Shown piece after piece: positions 44,381 through 56,055 of a stretch of DNA of 64,000 nucleotides. A program made the translations under genes and the position numbers. The stretch lies in contig NC_081810.1 of the NCBI RefSeq assembly GCF_030704535.1, positions 6,047,501-6,111,500 on the forward strand. The letters run 5' to 3'. The notes under the pieces were generated by a model, which was given only the letters and a program-made list of their open reading frames with translations, was not told the origin of the DNA and made no database searches. Each line of letters begins with the position of its first letter. The first letter of the stretch is position 1. This stretch comes from Vitis vinifera. Taxonomy: Eukaryota; Streptophyta; Magnoliopsida; Vitales; Vitaceae.

Positions 44381-44890
44381 ATTTGTTATATTAACTATTT
44401 GTTATATATTATCATTTTAAGTTTAATATGTCCAAAAAAAAAATTAAAATCAATAAATATGGAGAAATTAGAGAGTAAAAAAAAAATTAAAATTAAAGAA
44501 GTTTTATGAGAAATTACATGAGCATATTAAAAAAATATATAAAGGAAAAAGAGAAAAATAGTAATAAAAACTATAATATGTGACTATGGATTACAGTGGA
44601 CAAAGAGGCAAAAAAAAAAACATTGTGATTATAATAAATGATAAGTAAGAGATATTGATGTGAGAGAAATAATAAAAACAAATGATGTATATACTTGATA
44701 TTAAATTGGTATATATTTTGTATTTTTTAATCTTTGAGGATAATTGTGAAATGAATTTGAAATCACTATTGAAACGCATGGTAATATTTTTTATTTATTT
44801 TACATTAAAATTAAAAAGCAAAAAGTAAAATTCAATGATCTCATAGTTTTTTAGTTAATATACGGTTGCATGATTTAGGATTATGCTACG
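44381..44890 (-). repeat. Right long terminal inverted repeat
   Basis: This is the inverse partner of 29,410-29,917. Here the terminal repeat joins the array directly at AGATATTTGTTATATTAAC, whereas the left side has an extra AT-rich segment of about 440 bp. Confidence 0.75.
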
Positions 44891-46070
44891 TGGATATAAA
44901 TATAATCCATGTCATCAATGCCGCCGGACCGGCTTCAATGGTACTATCGAAAAGTGCGGTTCAGTACAGTAGTGGGACCCATGGACCCTGAAAATAACAC
45001 ATATATTATGCGATGTGATACAATTTTATGGGTTTGAGAGGAAGGTGAAAAAATGCCACGTGGGCAAAACATTGCTACTTGGAATGAGAATAGCGAGCCG
45101 GGCCACGTGAGATTTGGCGGTGTTGTCAGGACCAGACCTGATGAGATTATTTCGGGATGTCCACCGTGGGATGTGTTGTTGTGGGGAATTGTGTAAGGAT
45201 CCAACGGCAGAGGCATTAGGCAGAGGTACTGCTTTGTTGTGCAGCCATAGATCGACACGTTTCACTGAACCAGCTGTTCACCAACACTCTCACTTCCTAT
45301 TGGCTGGACGGGATGCCTTTAGACCCTTTCACAAGGGCAAAGGGCGGTGCACCAATACTGGCTCTCCCAAAATTACCTTAATACCCTCTAGTGGGGCCCA
45401 CTCATCCACTCACACCTACTCCCCGGTACCCAATTTCAAAGCAACTTCTGGTGGCACGACCCTCTAATTATTTACTTATTTTAATGTTTAATTAAAAAAA
45501 ATTAATTAATTTAAATTTAAAAATGACTGGTGAAAAGAATTTTTAAAAATAAAGTAACCTTAAATTAATTATTTTAAATTTTATAAATAAATATAAATTA
45601 TTAAAATGGGGGTTTTAGTTTATTTTTTGGGGTGGGAGATTAAAAGTTGTAAAAATGCATGGAGTAGGGGTGTTAGGATGGCAACAGGTGGAGAGACAAG
45701 GAGGCGAGTAACTAGTGTAGTGTAGACGAGGGATTCGACCAATGATGATAGCAAGATAGATATTTAGAGGATCAAAAATATCTGGCTAAGTCGTCCACGT
45801 TGGCACCTGGACAGGACCGATCTGGAATCAGATATTGCACTTTTTCTCTTCTTTTCCTCTCTAAAGGGAAATTGAAAATTATTTTCCTTTTCTTTTTCTC
45901 CTTTTCCAAACAGCCTTCGAATCTTACGAAATATCTAAAACAAAAGCCTCCTCCACATTCAACCCTCCTAACAATCTCCGTGATGCAAAACCTAATTCCC
46001 TAATTCGGATCATAATATATCTGTGTTCATGATTGACCTGGGAAAGCCCTAGCTCAGTTCAACCAATTCG
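44891..46070 (+). promoter_or_regulatory. LUX promoter and leader region
   Basis: Gene-free sequence between the transposon complex and the LUX start. It contains two G-boxes (CACGTG at 45,057-45,062 and 45,104-45,109), a cluster of evening-element-like and GATTCG motifs at 45,732-45,936, and two tiny uORFs in the likely leader (45,983-46,003 and 46,029-46,052). The transcription start is not resolved. Confidence 0.55.
45732..45783 (+). promoter_or_regulatory. Circadian motif cluster: GATTCG and evening elements
   Basis: GATTCG (45,732-45,737) fits the LUX binding site GATWCG. AGATATTTA near 45,757 is one base from an inverted evening element, and AAAATATCT (45,775-45,783) is an exact evening element, the site bound by CCA1/LHY-type MYBs. 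A further AAATATCT lies at 45,929-45,936 and an inverted GATTCG at 45,918-45,923. Presence is seen; circadian control and self-repression are inferred from Arabidopsis LUX. Confidence 0.6.
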
Positions 46071-47006
46071 ATGGGCGAAGAAGTGAGGATGAGTGATATT
46101 AACGGAGGTGATGGCGGCGATGACGAGCGAGTGCTCGAGTGGGAGGCGGGGCTGCCCGCTGCCGATGATCTGACTCCCCTATCTCAGCCGTTGATCCCTC
46201 CGGAGCTGGCGTCGGCGTTCAGCATAACGCCGGAGCCGTGCCGTACGCTGCTGGAGGTGAATCGTGCGTCGCAGAGTACGTTTTCGACCATTCGAGGGCA
46301 GTCTCATTCGTTCTCGTCGAACAATTTCAAGTCTTTCAACGAGGAGCGAAACCGCGAGCCAGCGGTGGTGGAGCCGGAGGAGACCGGGGATAGGGACGGG
46401 TCCGGGTCTGAGTCAAGGAAGGTGAGGAAAGTCGATTGCGCCGAGGAGGCCGATTCAGCGATGAGGACGGAGAATTCGAACGATGATCCCTCTGCTCGGA
46501 CGCTGAAACGACCCCGTTTGGTTTGGACTCCGCAGCTCCACAAGCGATTCGTGGATGTGGTGGGGCATCTGGGCATCAAGAACGCGGTTCCGAAGACGAT
46601 TATGCAATTGATGAACGTAGAGGGCTTGACTCGGGAGAACGTCGCCAGTCATCTACAGAAGTATCGACTTTACCTGAAACGGATGCAGGGGCTGTCTAAC
46701 GAGGGTCCATCTTCGTCCGACCATCTTTTCGCGTCCACGCCGGTGCCGCAGAGCTTGCACGAGTCTGGCGGAAGTGTGCATGGGAACGGTCATGGAAATG
46801 GTCACATGTCTGTTCCAATTCCCATGCCTTATGGGCAGACGATGATGCACATGCCCGTTCTTGGAGTGTCACATGGCCATGGCCAAATGGGAATGTCAGG
46901 TCCAGGTGGATATCATGGCTACGAGTCTCATCATCCTTATAATATGTTGCAGCAGAGAGATTGGTCAGTTGTGTCGTACCCAAATGTCGGTCCTAATGAT
47001 CAATAA
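46071..47006 (+). CDS. LUX: LUX ARRHYTHMO/PCL1-type GARP (MYB-like) transcription factor
   Basis: An intronless frame of 311 aa, close to Arabidopsis LUX (323 aa). The N-terminus MGEEVRMSD and the [24 protein letters not shown] and VNRAS blocks are characteristic of LUX/BOA. The GARP DNA-binding domain spans about residues 146-204 ([15 protein letters not shown] ... [15 protein letters not shown] ... [12 protein letters not shown]). The C-terminus is His/Gly/Met-rich and ends [13 protein letters not shown] joins ELF3 and ELF4 in the evening complex, binds GATWCG-type sites and represses clock and growth genes at night in the nucleus. Codon use is GC-rich relative to the AT-rich surroundings. 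BOA-type paralogy cannot be excluded. Confidence 0.95.
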   Translation: MGEEVRMSDINGGDGGDDERVLEWEAGLPAADDLTPLSQPLIPPELASAFSITPEPCRTLLEVNRASQSTFSTIRGQSHSFSSNNFKSFNEERNREPAVVEPEETGDRDGSGSESRKVRKVDCAEEADSAMRTENSNDDPSARTLKRPRLVWTPQLHKRFVDVVGHLGIKNAVPKTIMQLMNVEGLTRENVASHLQKYRLYLKRMQGLSNEGPSSSDHLFASTPVPQSLHESGGSVHGNGHGNGHMSVPIPMPYGQTMMHMPVLGVSHGHGQMGMSGPGGYHGYESHHPYNMLQQRDWSVVSYPNVGPNDQ

Positions 47007-47220
47007 GATGATACCCGAGGTGGCTTTCTTGATCTTATTAAATTCTGTATGCTCTGTTGTTATTCTTTCTGATGTTGAGTTATTTGACGGTAATAAAGAA
47101 ATGATATTGGTATACACGGATTGGAATTGTGTCTGGGCGTGTCAAACTAGGACTTGCTTATTCCAGACTGCTAATTTGTGGCTAGGTTCGAATGGTGTCC
47201 TCTATGTTGCATAATCGTGT
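47007..47220 (+). other. LUX 3' UTR
   Basis: The region follows the TAA at 47,004 and carries AATAAA at 47,092-47,097. A possible 3' acceptor (TTTTTCAG before GGATCTCC near 49,470) could mark a spliced, longer 3' UTR, but this is speculative. Confidence 0.4.
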
Positions 47221-50200
47221 TAAATTTTCCTGTTGTTAATCTAGATTATGGAAGGTGCCATTGCTTGGTGTGGTGGCAACTTCTTGGGGTTTCAAGTCTG
47301 TGAATGCTGGATGGTTTTGTATTTTGGTCTAACACCAATGTCATCACCATCCTCCCCCACAACCTGGAGATGGTACGCCATTAAAATTTGATAATGAAAC
47401 TGACTTTGCAGAAAAGGAAAATTTTGTTGAGCTAGGAGTTGAGTATTCTTAACTGTTGCTTTGGTTTGAAGTACAAGATTTTCCAGGTAGACAGTGGAGG
47501 TAGTAAGCAAATGCTCTTTATATGAGCTGATTATTTCTTTTGTGATAGGTGCCTTTGTTTTCTTTCTAAATATACTTAACTTTCTTATGGTTTTATAATT
47601 CTGGATGATTCTGAGTTTGTTTCTATGGAGTTTTGACCGGTAATGGATTATGATGGCACAGAAATGTTAATGGAAACAATGCACTGGGTTGAGAGGTGGG
47701 TGGCTTAGAGGTTATTGATGGAGGCACGCATTTCATGTTGCTCGATTTCATGTTCCTCTTCCTACAGCAAGTTATCTAGCTTTATGGGTTTTGTTGCTTT
47801 ATAAGAAAGTGTGTTATAAAAGAGGACAGAGATCAAGGATTGGATCAAGTAGATGATTGAGATTTCTGTAGCTTCTTGGATTTGTTTCTACTTTTAACTT
47901 ATTAAATATCATTTGCAAGTTGTATGTGTCAATCTAGGATATGGTTTGATATTTACTGTTATATTATGCACAATAAGCACCTCCATCAACTTTCTATTTT
48001 GCCTTATATAGACTTTCATTGATAAGTTTTTACTGTGCTCTTAGTTCTTCTCTTTCTGAACGCTCTTAGTTCTTCTCTTTCTGAACTAATCCATGCTCAC
48101 TCCACTCCTGCTGTTGACCCAAACACAAGGATACTATTCAATTATCTATCATTTCTGTTGCAGATAGAGTGGCTTTTTAATGCTTAGTTTTGCAGGTAAT
48201 TTCTTCTGCAAATATTTTCTTCCAATCCAGTTTTGTTGATTCAATAAATACATTCTGAATCTCTGATTCAAGAAAAACTGCACACCTGTGTGTAGAATTA
48301 GTCATATATTTATATGGATTATTTCATGTTACTTCATTAATTATCCTCTTCAGTTTGGTTTACAAGTCTGTTCTTTTTTCTACTTACTGAAGACTAAGGT
48401 TTTATACTGCAGCCATATTTCATGATGACAGATTGATGCAATTATTACCTTCTTTGGAGTGTTGTTTCACTAACTTCTCTCTCTCTCTTGCTTTGTCCCC
48501 CTCTTTTTGAGTTATGGAAACTCTATATTTGCCTTGCCTATTCTTGGTCAATCATGCTTTAACTAATAGGTGTTAGTATGTTACATGCCATTTGAGGACG
48601 TGGCATCGTATCTCGTGTAAGTTTCTCATCCACTTTGTTCATCATTGCCATTGTTGTGAAAATAATGACTTATAATTTCTAATTATAGTATAAGAGAGCC
48701 TCTGCATGTTTAAAACTGAATGCATAATAAGGCTCATATAGTGCAAACTTAAGCAAGAATGAGTTAATAACGGAAAATTTTGAAGTTTCTAGTGATTGAA
48801 AATCCTATCAATTACTGAAATGATTTGTACAAACTGATGTCTTTGACCCTTACACATAGTCAATTGTATCCTTCTGTGGTTTCTACTTAAATGGCTGGAT
48901 AAGCATTTCAGGTTATATGTTATATCTTTTGTCATTCAACTTTCATGGTTGCTTGATTTGTATTCTTGGACATGATAGATGCAGATAGGTTATATTTGGA
49001 TTATGTATGAATCAGGCCAAATATCAATCTTTCTCTTGGGTGTGTGTGTGTGGGTGTCTGTTCTTAGTTGCATGATAGCAGGAGGCTCCTGGTGTATTAT
49101 CTCCAGCCTAGATGATGGCAATCCATAAATACATTCTTAACCTGTTTATTAACTGATAAATGTTATTCTCTCTCATGTATTAATGGGTGTGTTGAACCTT
49201 CCTTTTCAGCAATAAAGCAAAAGTAAGTTAGCAGGCTTTGCCTGCTGGATATTCAATGCCTTCATCACCTATCTTTATAAAGATTCTTATTCTGTTTCAG
49301 AAGCTTTGAAGTCAATTGATCGTCTGATTTTTGTAACCTACTTTTCTTAACCCCTTCCAAGTTTCTGAGATAATTCCTTGTAAAGATTTTGGTGTTTTAT
49401 CTTGATAAAGCTCCTTGATTTGTGGAAGTTAGACATATCTACTCTTTTATGTTCTCTGTTCTTTTTCAGGGATCTCCAAGGATAAAAAATATTAGCTCTC
49501 CTTTAACAATTACTGCAGGAGCCACATCCGAGCTGTTGATGTTAGCTCTGTGTGTGTTCGGCAATTTTATCTTTGAAGACTGATTGCTCACTTATTGTAA
49601 CTGTAGCGATGATTTTGAGGTGGTTTTTATGTGTTGTCTCTGTAATATTCTTATTTCTTTCAATGCTCTTCTAAAGAGCTAAAATGGAAAATGGGTTGGG
49701 TTATCTTTGTTTTCTAGTTTGAAAAGTCATCTAGGTGATTAGGGTTTGGGGTAAGTGAAATGAGTAATGGATTATGCAAAACCTTTTCTTCTTCCTAATA
49801 TTTTAGGGTCTGTTTGGAAAGTGTTCTTGGAAATAGTTTTTTGTTCTTTAAATATAAAACAGTTTTCCAACTTCAAAAATACGTTTGACAAACTGTAGAT
49901 TGTTTTTTGAGAATTTGTTATGAAAATAAAGTAGAACAAATCTGAAGTGTTCTTAGGTTTTTTTTTTTTTTTTTTGTAGATTGTTCTAAAGAGACAATTG
50001 GAAATACAAAGAATAGGTTGGGAATTTTTGCATTATATATAAGTACAAAATGCCTTCATGGAAAATGGCTCGAGAAAATTATTTTTCATATTTGAGTTTC
50101 TAAACAATTTATTCCTCAAAACAATTAAGGATTGCTTTGAAGAATTGTTCTCAAAAATTGATTTTTGAATGTTGTTTTAGAAATGTTGCCCTCTTTTCCT

Positions 50201-52084
50201 ATTTTCTGTTTCGCTCTTTCCAATATTCTGTTCCCATGGTCTCCACTCCTCACAGCTCCTGCATATCCCACTGCATGATGCTGCCAGATTTTGAGGAAAG
50301 TGACGGTTCATAAATTTTATGTTGGTTGACTTGGCCAAAGCTGTGGAGTTCTGGTACAAAATTCTACTTGTCGTCTTTTGATGTAACAAAGGAAATGACC
50401 TTCAGATTACGTAGATGTGGCTATGCTTCCTTTAGTTTGAATAGTGGGGTAAAATGTCTCTGCCTTTATAATCTAGTCCTATACCATGCGAATAGTGGTG
50501 TCATTTATTGCAGTTGATAGGGGAATTCTGAATGGAACTGGATAGGCATGTTCTCATGAGTGCTTTGTTTTGCCCATTGGATTTTGAAGTCGTGTTTGTT
50601 TTAATGCCTAGGTGCTTCAAGTAAATCTACAATGGATGGCACATGATTATTGATCCAGTTAGTTGCACGGAAGGAGAGATTTTTTCCCTTTACTTCTAAC
50701 TTTGAGAAGCCCTAGGTTTTACTCTTACTCTTAGAAATTCTACAAAATTTTCATTTGTGATAGGCGTCCTTTTTCTAGTTGGAAAGTAGGAGGGAAAAAT
50801 ATTTGGTCTATTTTGGCTTCCCTCCAACAATGGATTTAAGAGTGTTGTGGGAAGGACTAAGAGAAAGAGGCCTGGATGTTGGGTGAACTAAAAAAGCTCT
50901 TAGCCAAGATGAAGAAAGGAAGCATTTTGCACCCAAGAATAGTTTTGTAAGTGTTAGTGGGTCTGAAAATGACAGGGAAATATGACTATTTGCTAGGCAG
51001 ATTAGATTGTTCGATATAATAAAAAACAAGGAAAGCTGCAGATTATGGGAGAAGGACTTTATAAATCAGTGGTTATTTATCCCCACTTTGGGGTAGGTAG
51101 CCACAATCCTAATGGGGTTACACACTGAGTGTTGCTGGTGAATAATACTTCAAATGTGCCAACAGTATTCCACTATTTTATTTTGTAGCATCCATGAGCA
51201 ATGGATAGGGATGACCGTACCCTGCAAGTGGCTACTTTTTTAATTTCTTTTGGGTGGACAAGTTGATCCTTATTACATCCAACAAGGTCTTGGCAACAGG
51301 TAAAGTGATGTTTTGTCCATTAATTAAATAGTGAACTTTTGTTGCTTGTCTAGTAGAGTGAATTTTAGCACCCTATTTTGTCAGTTTGTATGGGGCGTGT
51401 TCTATGCTTTGGGATATCTAAAGCAGTATTTTACAAATGGTTGCATCACCTAGCAGAGCTACAAGAAGGTGTACATGATGTTCTTAGCTCCTCCTAGGTT
51501 TGCCTCTTAACCGACTGAGAATCACATCATCACAGCTAAATGTAAATTCTTTAGCATGTGTCTCCCATCCTATCAGGAATGTATTAAAATAGATTTAGGA
51601 TTTGCCAAGATTGAAAGATAAGCTTTTAGGACCTGAATTGTATATTGCTGAAGAAGAAGAAGAAATTTTGTTCCTGAAACTAGATGGGACACAGTAAGAT
51701 GAGACAGTGTAAAGTTTTTACTATCCAGAGTAAGAAACTTGGAAGAGCTAGCATGGATTTTACTGGCTATCTTAAGGACTAGGAACAGCCAACCTTTTTT
51801 AATTTACTAGAGAATAGCCAGAAAGACTAAAACTTGGAAGAGCTTCTAGTAGAATCTTTAGATTTTGAGGCATGAAAATTTCAGATTCTGGTACACATCT
51901 CTGTGCGTTTATTAGACCCAACCCTCACTCTTTGGGTGAATGCTGGATGCAGAACTGCAATTGCCATCTTGAAATGCAAATTAATATTCACATTCTGCCT
52001 GTTTTAGTTATGGTTGTGGAAACTTCTAGATCCTTGGTTATGACTCTTATGAGAGATTTAATATAAAGCTTAATCAAAGTTCAA
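47221..52084. other. Spacer downstream of LUX
   Basis: No protein family is recognisable. Features seen: a perfect 25-bp tandem duplication at 48,037-48,086, a (GT)n run near 49,039, a MITE-like segment near 49,805-50,190 opening GGGTCTGTTTGGAAAGTG, and a T-run near 49,960. Some of 50,780-52,084 may belong to the LINE relic that follows. Confidence 0.45.
48037..48086. repeat. Perfect 25-bp tandem duplication
   Basis: Two identical 25-base units, each starting GCTCTTAGTTCTTC and ending TTTCTGAAC. Non-coding. Confidence 0.85.
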
Positions 52085-53560
52085 TGGCTGAGGCAAGGGG
52101 AACCTCTTCTCTCTATTTATTTGTTTTGCTGATGGAAACTCTCAGTTGTCTTCTAAAAAGAGCTAGGGAAGGGGTTTCATCCCGGGTGTCATTGTTTGCC
52201 AATGATACTTGTATCTTTTGAGGGACATGCAAAGATGAAATGTTCTATCTCAATTGGACTTTAATGTGGTTTGAAGCAATTTTTAGCTGAAAATTAAGTT
52301 AGAAAGAGTGAGTTAATTTCAATTGGGGCTGTTACTAATGTGGAGGAGCTGGTGGTTGTCTTGGGGTGTAGAGTAGCTAGTGGAGCTTCCTTCCAAGAAT
52401 GTGGGTCTGCCTTTAGGAGCTCCCTACAAATTGTTGGTCATTTAGAATGTGGTGGAAGATTTAGAGAAGGTTTGCAATGTGGAGCAACAAGGGCGGGGGG
52501 GTGGGTGGGGGGTTTATTCTGGGTTGGCTCTTGGTGAAATTCTTGACCGATTGTTTGTGTAAAAGAGAGGAGGGTTGGGTATTCATAATCTAACTGTTCC
52601 CAAAAGACGGAATTGGAGGTTTGTGTCAGAAAGGAACCTCTATGGAAGTAGGGTATTATTGATAAATTTGGAGAAGAAGGGGATGGTGTTCTTTAGAGGT
52701 GAGGGGATGGATTTGGGGTAGAGTAATGGAATGCAATTATAGGAGGGTGGGGAGTTTTTGAGAGTAAAATCAGTTTTAGTGCGGACAATGGAAGGGAATG
52801 AAATTTTGAAAGGGTATATGTTGTGGTGATCATCTTTTTTAACCTTCTTTATATGCTCTAGCTACTTCAAAGGATACTTGGGCAGTAGATGTGTGAGAAC
52901 ATGCTAATGACGGGGCATTGGGCTCTCGGGTTTCTTAAGACAGCTCCATGATTTGAAGTTGGATAGTGTTCCAAGTGTTCCTATTGAGGTTGGAAGGAAG
53001 ATCAGTATATAGGGGTAAAGGAGATAGGGTGGTGTAGGTGATATTGGAACCTTTTCTTGTGGATGATATTTTTGGGATCCATGGGTTCCAATGAAAGTGG
53101 GTGTTTTTCTTTCCTAGGAAGCAGGTTGGAAAAAATTCTTGACTTTGGATCGGTTAAAAGGAAGAGAATGGACTTTGGTGAATGGATGTTTTATGTATGA
53201 AGATAAGAAACAATCTGTGGAGCACATCCTCTTCATCGTGTTAAGCAAGAATTTTATTGTAGTTAGTATTCTCCTTGTTTATAGTATTGAGTGTTGAATT
53301 CTTTATATTGAACCTTCTAATTTGGGCGTTGATCCCTCGTCGGAAAGAAATGGAAGATGGCATGGGAAAGTAACTCCTCTATGCTTGTTTTGAACTACTT
53401 GGAAGGAAAGAAATTACAAATCAGGTGACGACATGGAACATGTTGATCAAGAACTTAAAAACATCTTTCATATATAATTTTTTGGAATGGGTATGATAGA
53501 CTATGGGGATTAGTCAGATTGAAAAGGGGGGGAAAGTGGTTTTTTCTTTCTCCTTTTATA
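52085..53560 (+). pseudogene. Highly decayed LINE ORF2 relic
   Basis: Recognisable pieces in frame shreds: an RT segment read as RQGEPLLSIYLF and LMETLSCLLKRARE (about 52,091-52,170), the FANDTCIF box (about 52,195) and LNWTLMWFEAI (about 52,250), a zf-RVT piece WKKFLTLDRLKGREWTLVNG (about 53,125-53,190) with SVEHILFIV, and WKMAWKVTPLCLFWTTWKER (about 53,347-53,410). Order and spacing match the LINE at 18,051-21,623, but every frame is broken. This is much older than the LINE in the Pumilio intron. Confidence 0.7.
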
Positions 53561-54269
53561 TTCTTCTCTTTTTTGGCTCTTGCATTCGTGAGCCATTTTG
53601 ACAGATGGTTTAAATATATTTGGTTACGCCTAAAACCGGAAACAAGGGCCAAAAATACATCGTGATTGCAGTTGAGGGAGGAATGAAGCAGTTATTATTT
53701 GAATCTCCCAAAGTACAGAGAAGATGGAAGATGACTGTCGTAACCAAAACAAAACGCCTCGATATTAGGCTACTAACAAATAGTCACCTTACTAAGTGTG
53801 CTTAAAACAAAATATCTTTGATATGTTTTCATGTTAAATACTATGTTAGCAGCATCAGTACTGCAATATCTAAGCTGAATGTCAGTCTCCCATTTATGAG
53901 ATTGATAAAAGCATCCACAAAATTTGAAGTTCCCCAACTTTTCCCCTTACCTCAACTTTTACAAAGTTTTTCCGATTTAAGGATCTTCCACGAGTGCTGC
54001 ACATTGTATTCATTCAGATTCAACCTGATCTTCTAAACCCATCTTGCCACTCAATTGCTCTCAAATCCAAATGTTCCCAGCAGAAACAACCTACTACATC
54101 AAAGAAGCTGTCGGATAGAAAATAAGTTGGAGTTCAGCACTGGAAGCTTCAATGTGGTGAGGAGATATGAATGCATCCAGCATGAGGCATGAGGATGGTC
54201 CGCTAGGCGCTTCATACTTATTTCTGATCTGCGCCAAGAATTCTGGGAAACCCTCAAGCTATGTTTGTC
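53561..54269. other. Spacer and 3' region of the PPR-E gene
   Basis: No recognisable gene; the right part is probably 3' UTR of the minus-strand PPR gene that ends at 54,270. Low-scoring frames here lack any family motif. Confidence 0.45.
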
Positions 54270-55907
54270 TCAGACAGCCTCTATCCAACTGCACCCGGGA
54301 AATTTACCGAACTTTCTTTGCTTCATCATCTTCTTCATCTTTGCTGCATTCCCCCAACGACCAGCATCAGCATATAAATTTGATAACAACAAACTGCTTC
54401 CAGGACTCTCAGGTTCAAGCTCAAACAGATGCTCAGCGGCTACTTCTGCAAGTTCTATGTTCCCATGATTCCTGCAAGCCCCTAATAATGCTCCCCACAC
54501 AAACTTATCAGGCTCAACAGGCATTGCCTTGATCAAATCATAAGCCTCAGAAAGCTTTCCCGCTCGGCCAAGAAGATCCACCATGCATGCATAATGCTCT
54601 AGTCTCGGCTCAATCCGGTATTTTTCTTGCATCTTCCGGAACAGACTTTCTCCAAGTTCGACCATTCCAGCATGACTACAAGCATTGAGGACTGCTGTGA
54701 AGGTCAGGTGATCAAGTTTTGTATCACTCTCCTCCATCTGATTAAAAAGCTCAATTGCTTCATTGCAGTATCCATGATTTGCATATCCAAAAATCAAGGA
54801 ATTCCAAGTGACTGTGTTCCTCTCCGGCATCATATAAAATAAGATCTTTGCTTCTGATATATAACCGCATTTTGCATACATGTCTACAAGAGCACTCCTA
54901 ACATACACATCTTTCTCAACTCCGATCACCATGGCATACCCATGAATTTCCTTCCCATGCCTCAGGTTTGCAACATTTGTACAAGCAGGCAGCAGACTAC
55001 TGATGGTTACCGAACTGGGGCAGAACCCTTGATCCAGCATCTCTTTAAATGCATCAAAACCCTCATGGTTGTGGAAGTTCTGCACAAACCCAGATATTAC
55101 TGAAGTCCAAGATACCACATCAGGCTCAACCCCATTGGCAGTCATCAAACGAAAAACTTCAGAGACCATTGATTTGTCCCCCACCTGCGAAAATCCTGCG
55201 ATTAAGGTATTCCATGATACTACATTGGGCTTAACCCCTGCTTGTTGCATTTTCTGCACCAAGTTCAGTGCTTCGTGCACAAATCCATGTTGGGCATAGC
55301 CTGAAACCATGGCATTCATCACCACCAAATCTTTGTCAACTATCCAATCAAATACCCGGCACGCCTTTTCAACATGCCCACATTTTGAGTACATATAAAT
55401 CAATGCACTGATGATATAAGCGTCAGATTCAAATGAATTCTTCAGGATTACAGTATGCATATTCTCTCCAGTTCGTCGATCAGAGAGATGTCCACAGGCT
55501 TTGAGAATGCTGGGAAGAACAAACTGGTTCGGTCTCAGGCCTTCTTTCTGCATTTCTGAGAAAGCGCTCAAAGCCTCCTCATAAAAGCCGCGACGAGCGC
55601 AGGCCCCAGTCAGGACAATCCAACGACGAATATTCGTGTTGGGAATTTTATCGAACAGTTTCCGGGCGTTAGATAATTGCCCGCACTCAGTGTAGAAAGA
55701 CATGAGCTTGGCGGCAAAATAGGTCAACCGAGCCAACCCAATGATGACCAGATGAGCATGCAGTGCTCGGCCACGGTACAACGCTCGATCACGAGCGTAC
55801 ATGTCGATGGCCTTTGCATAGGTATCAGAAGATGATTGAAATGTGCGGTGGGTGCTGATATTCCGATAGACCCTATAGACATTTGCTCTGTTGATGAGAC
55901 TCTGCAT
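54270..55907 (-). CDS. PLS-class pentatricopeptide repeat protein, E subgroup
   Basis: An intronless frame of 545 aa starting at the ATG at 55,907 (the upstream in-frame codons open only at TTG). Tandem PPR motifs of the PLS type run through most of the protein, for example RALHAHLVIIGLAR, SALIYMYSKCGHVEKACRVF, VSWNTLIAGFSQVG, SALVDMYAKCGYISEAKILF and FTAVLNACSHAG, followed by the E/E+ region (ACMVDLLGRAGKLSEAYDLI, FVWGALLGACRNHGN, YADAGRW, GCSWIEAV), where it ends without a DYW domain. The family binds organellar RNA and often specifies C-to-U editing, recruiting a DYW partner in trans when it lacks its own; target and organelle are not shown by the sequence. It resembles Arabidopsis At5g59600. 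It lies 148 bp downstream of a DYW-class gene on the same strand. Confidence 0.9.
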   Translation of the reverse strand: MQSLINRANVYRVYRNISTHRTFQSSSDTYAKAIDMYARDRALYRGRALHAHLVIIGLARLTYFAAKLMSFYTECGQLSNARKLFDKIPNTNIRRWIVLTGACARRGFYEEALSAFSEMQKEGLRPNQFVLPSILKACGHLSDRRTGENMHTVILKNSFESDAYIISALIYMYSKCGHVEKACRVFDWIVDKDLVVMNAMVSGYAQHGFVHEALNLVQKMQQAGVKPNVVSWNTLIAGFSQVGDKSMVSEVFRLMTANGVEPDVVSWTSVISGFVQNFHNHEGFDAFKEMLDQGFCPSSVTISSLLPACTNVANLRHGKEIHGYAMVIGVEKDVYVRSALVDMYAKCGYISEAKILFYMMPERNTVTWNSLIFGYANHGYCNEAIELFNQMEESDTKLDHLTFTAVLNACSHAGMVELGESLFRKMQEKYRIEPRLEHYACMVDLLGRAGKLSEAYDLIKAMPVEPDKFVWGALLGACRNHGNIELAEVAAEHLFELEPESPGSSLLLSNLYADAGRWGNAAKMKKMMKQRKFGKFPGCSWIEAV

Positions 55908-56055
55908 TGCAGCAGCAGCAGCCAATGGCGTCGGCTCGATTCAATTTCAGCTAAGATATGAAATATATAATGTACCCTCCTCAAATGATGGGTTCCACTC
56001 AGGGAGATGTCTACAACCAATCTGATAAGGGAATAGCACAAATGGGAAGAGCATA

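Larger units (their letters stand above)
29410..44890. mobile_element. Large foldback-like element: long inverted ends, opposed repeat arrays, nested insertions
   Basis: The left end (about 29,410-29,917) is the inverse of the right end (about 44,381-44,890). Just inside each end lies a long array of the same composite repeat, in plus orientation on the left (about 30,385-33,705 and 41,021-41,480) and inverted on the right (about 41,484-44,380). Removing the inserted LTR unit and the small hAT leaves a foldback of about 7.2 kb. Its arms are unequal: the left has about 440 bp (29,918-30,385) that the right lacks. No transposase of its own was found. Outer boundaries are fuzzy and no target duplication was resolved, so assignment to a Foldback or Mutator-like class is inference. 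Confidence 0.7.

Noticed and set aside
44890-44940. Clear target duplication for the foldback-like element
   Set aside because: Only a weak TATAAAT similarity with 29,399 was seen; in AT-rich DNA it is not convincing.
45114-45467. Open frame of 117 codons in the LUX promoter
   Set aside because: No domain and overlaps other frames; it contains promoter motifs and is treated as chance.
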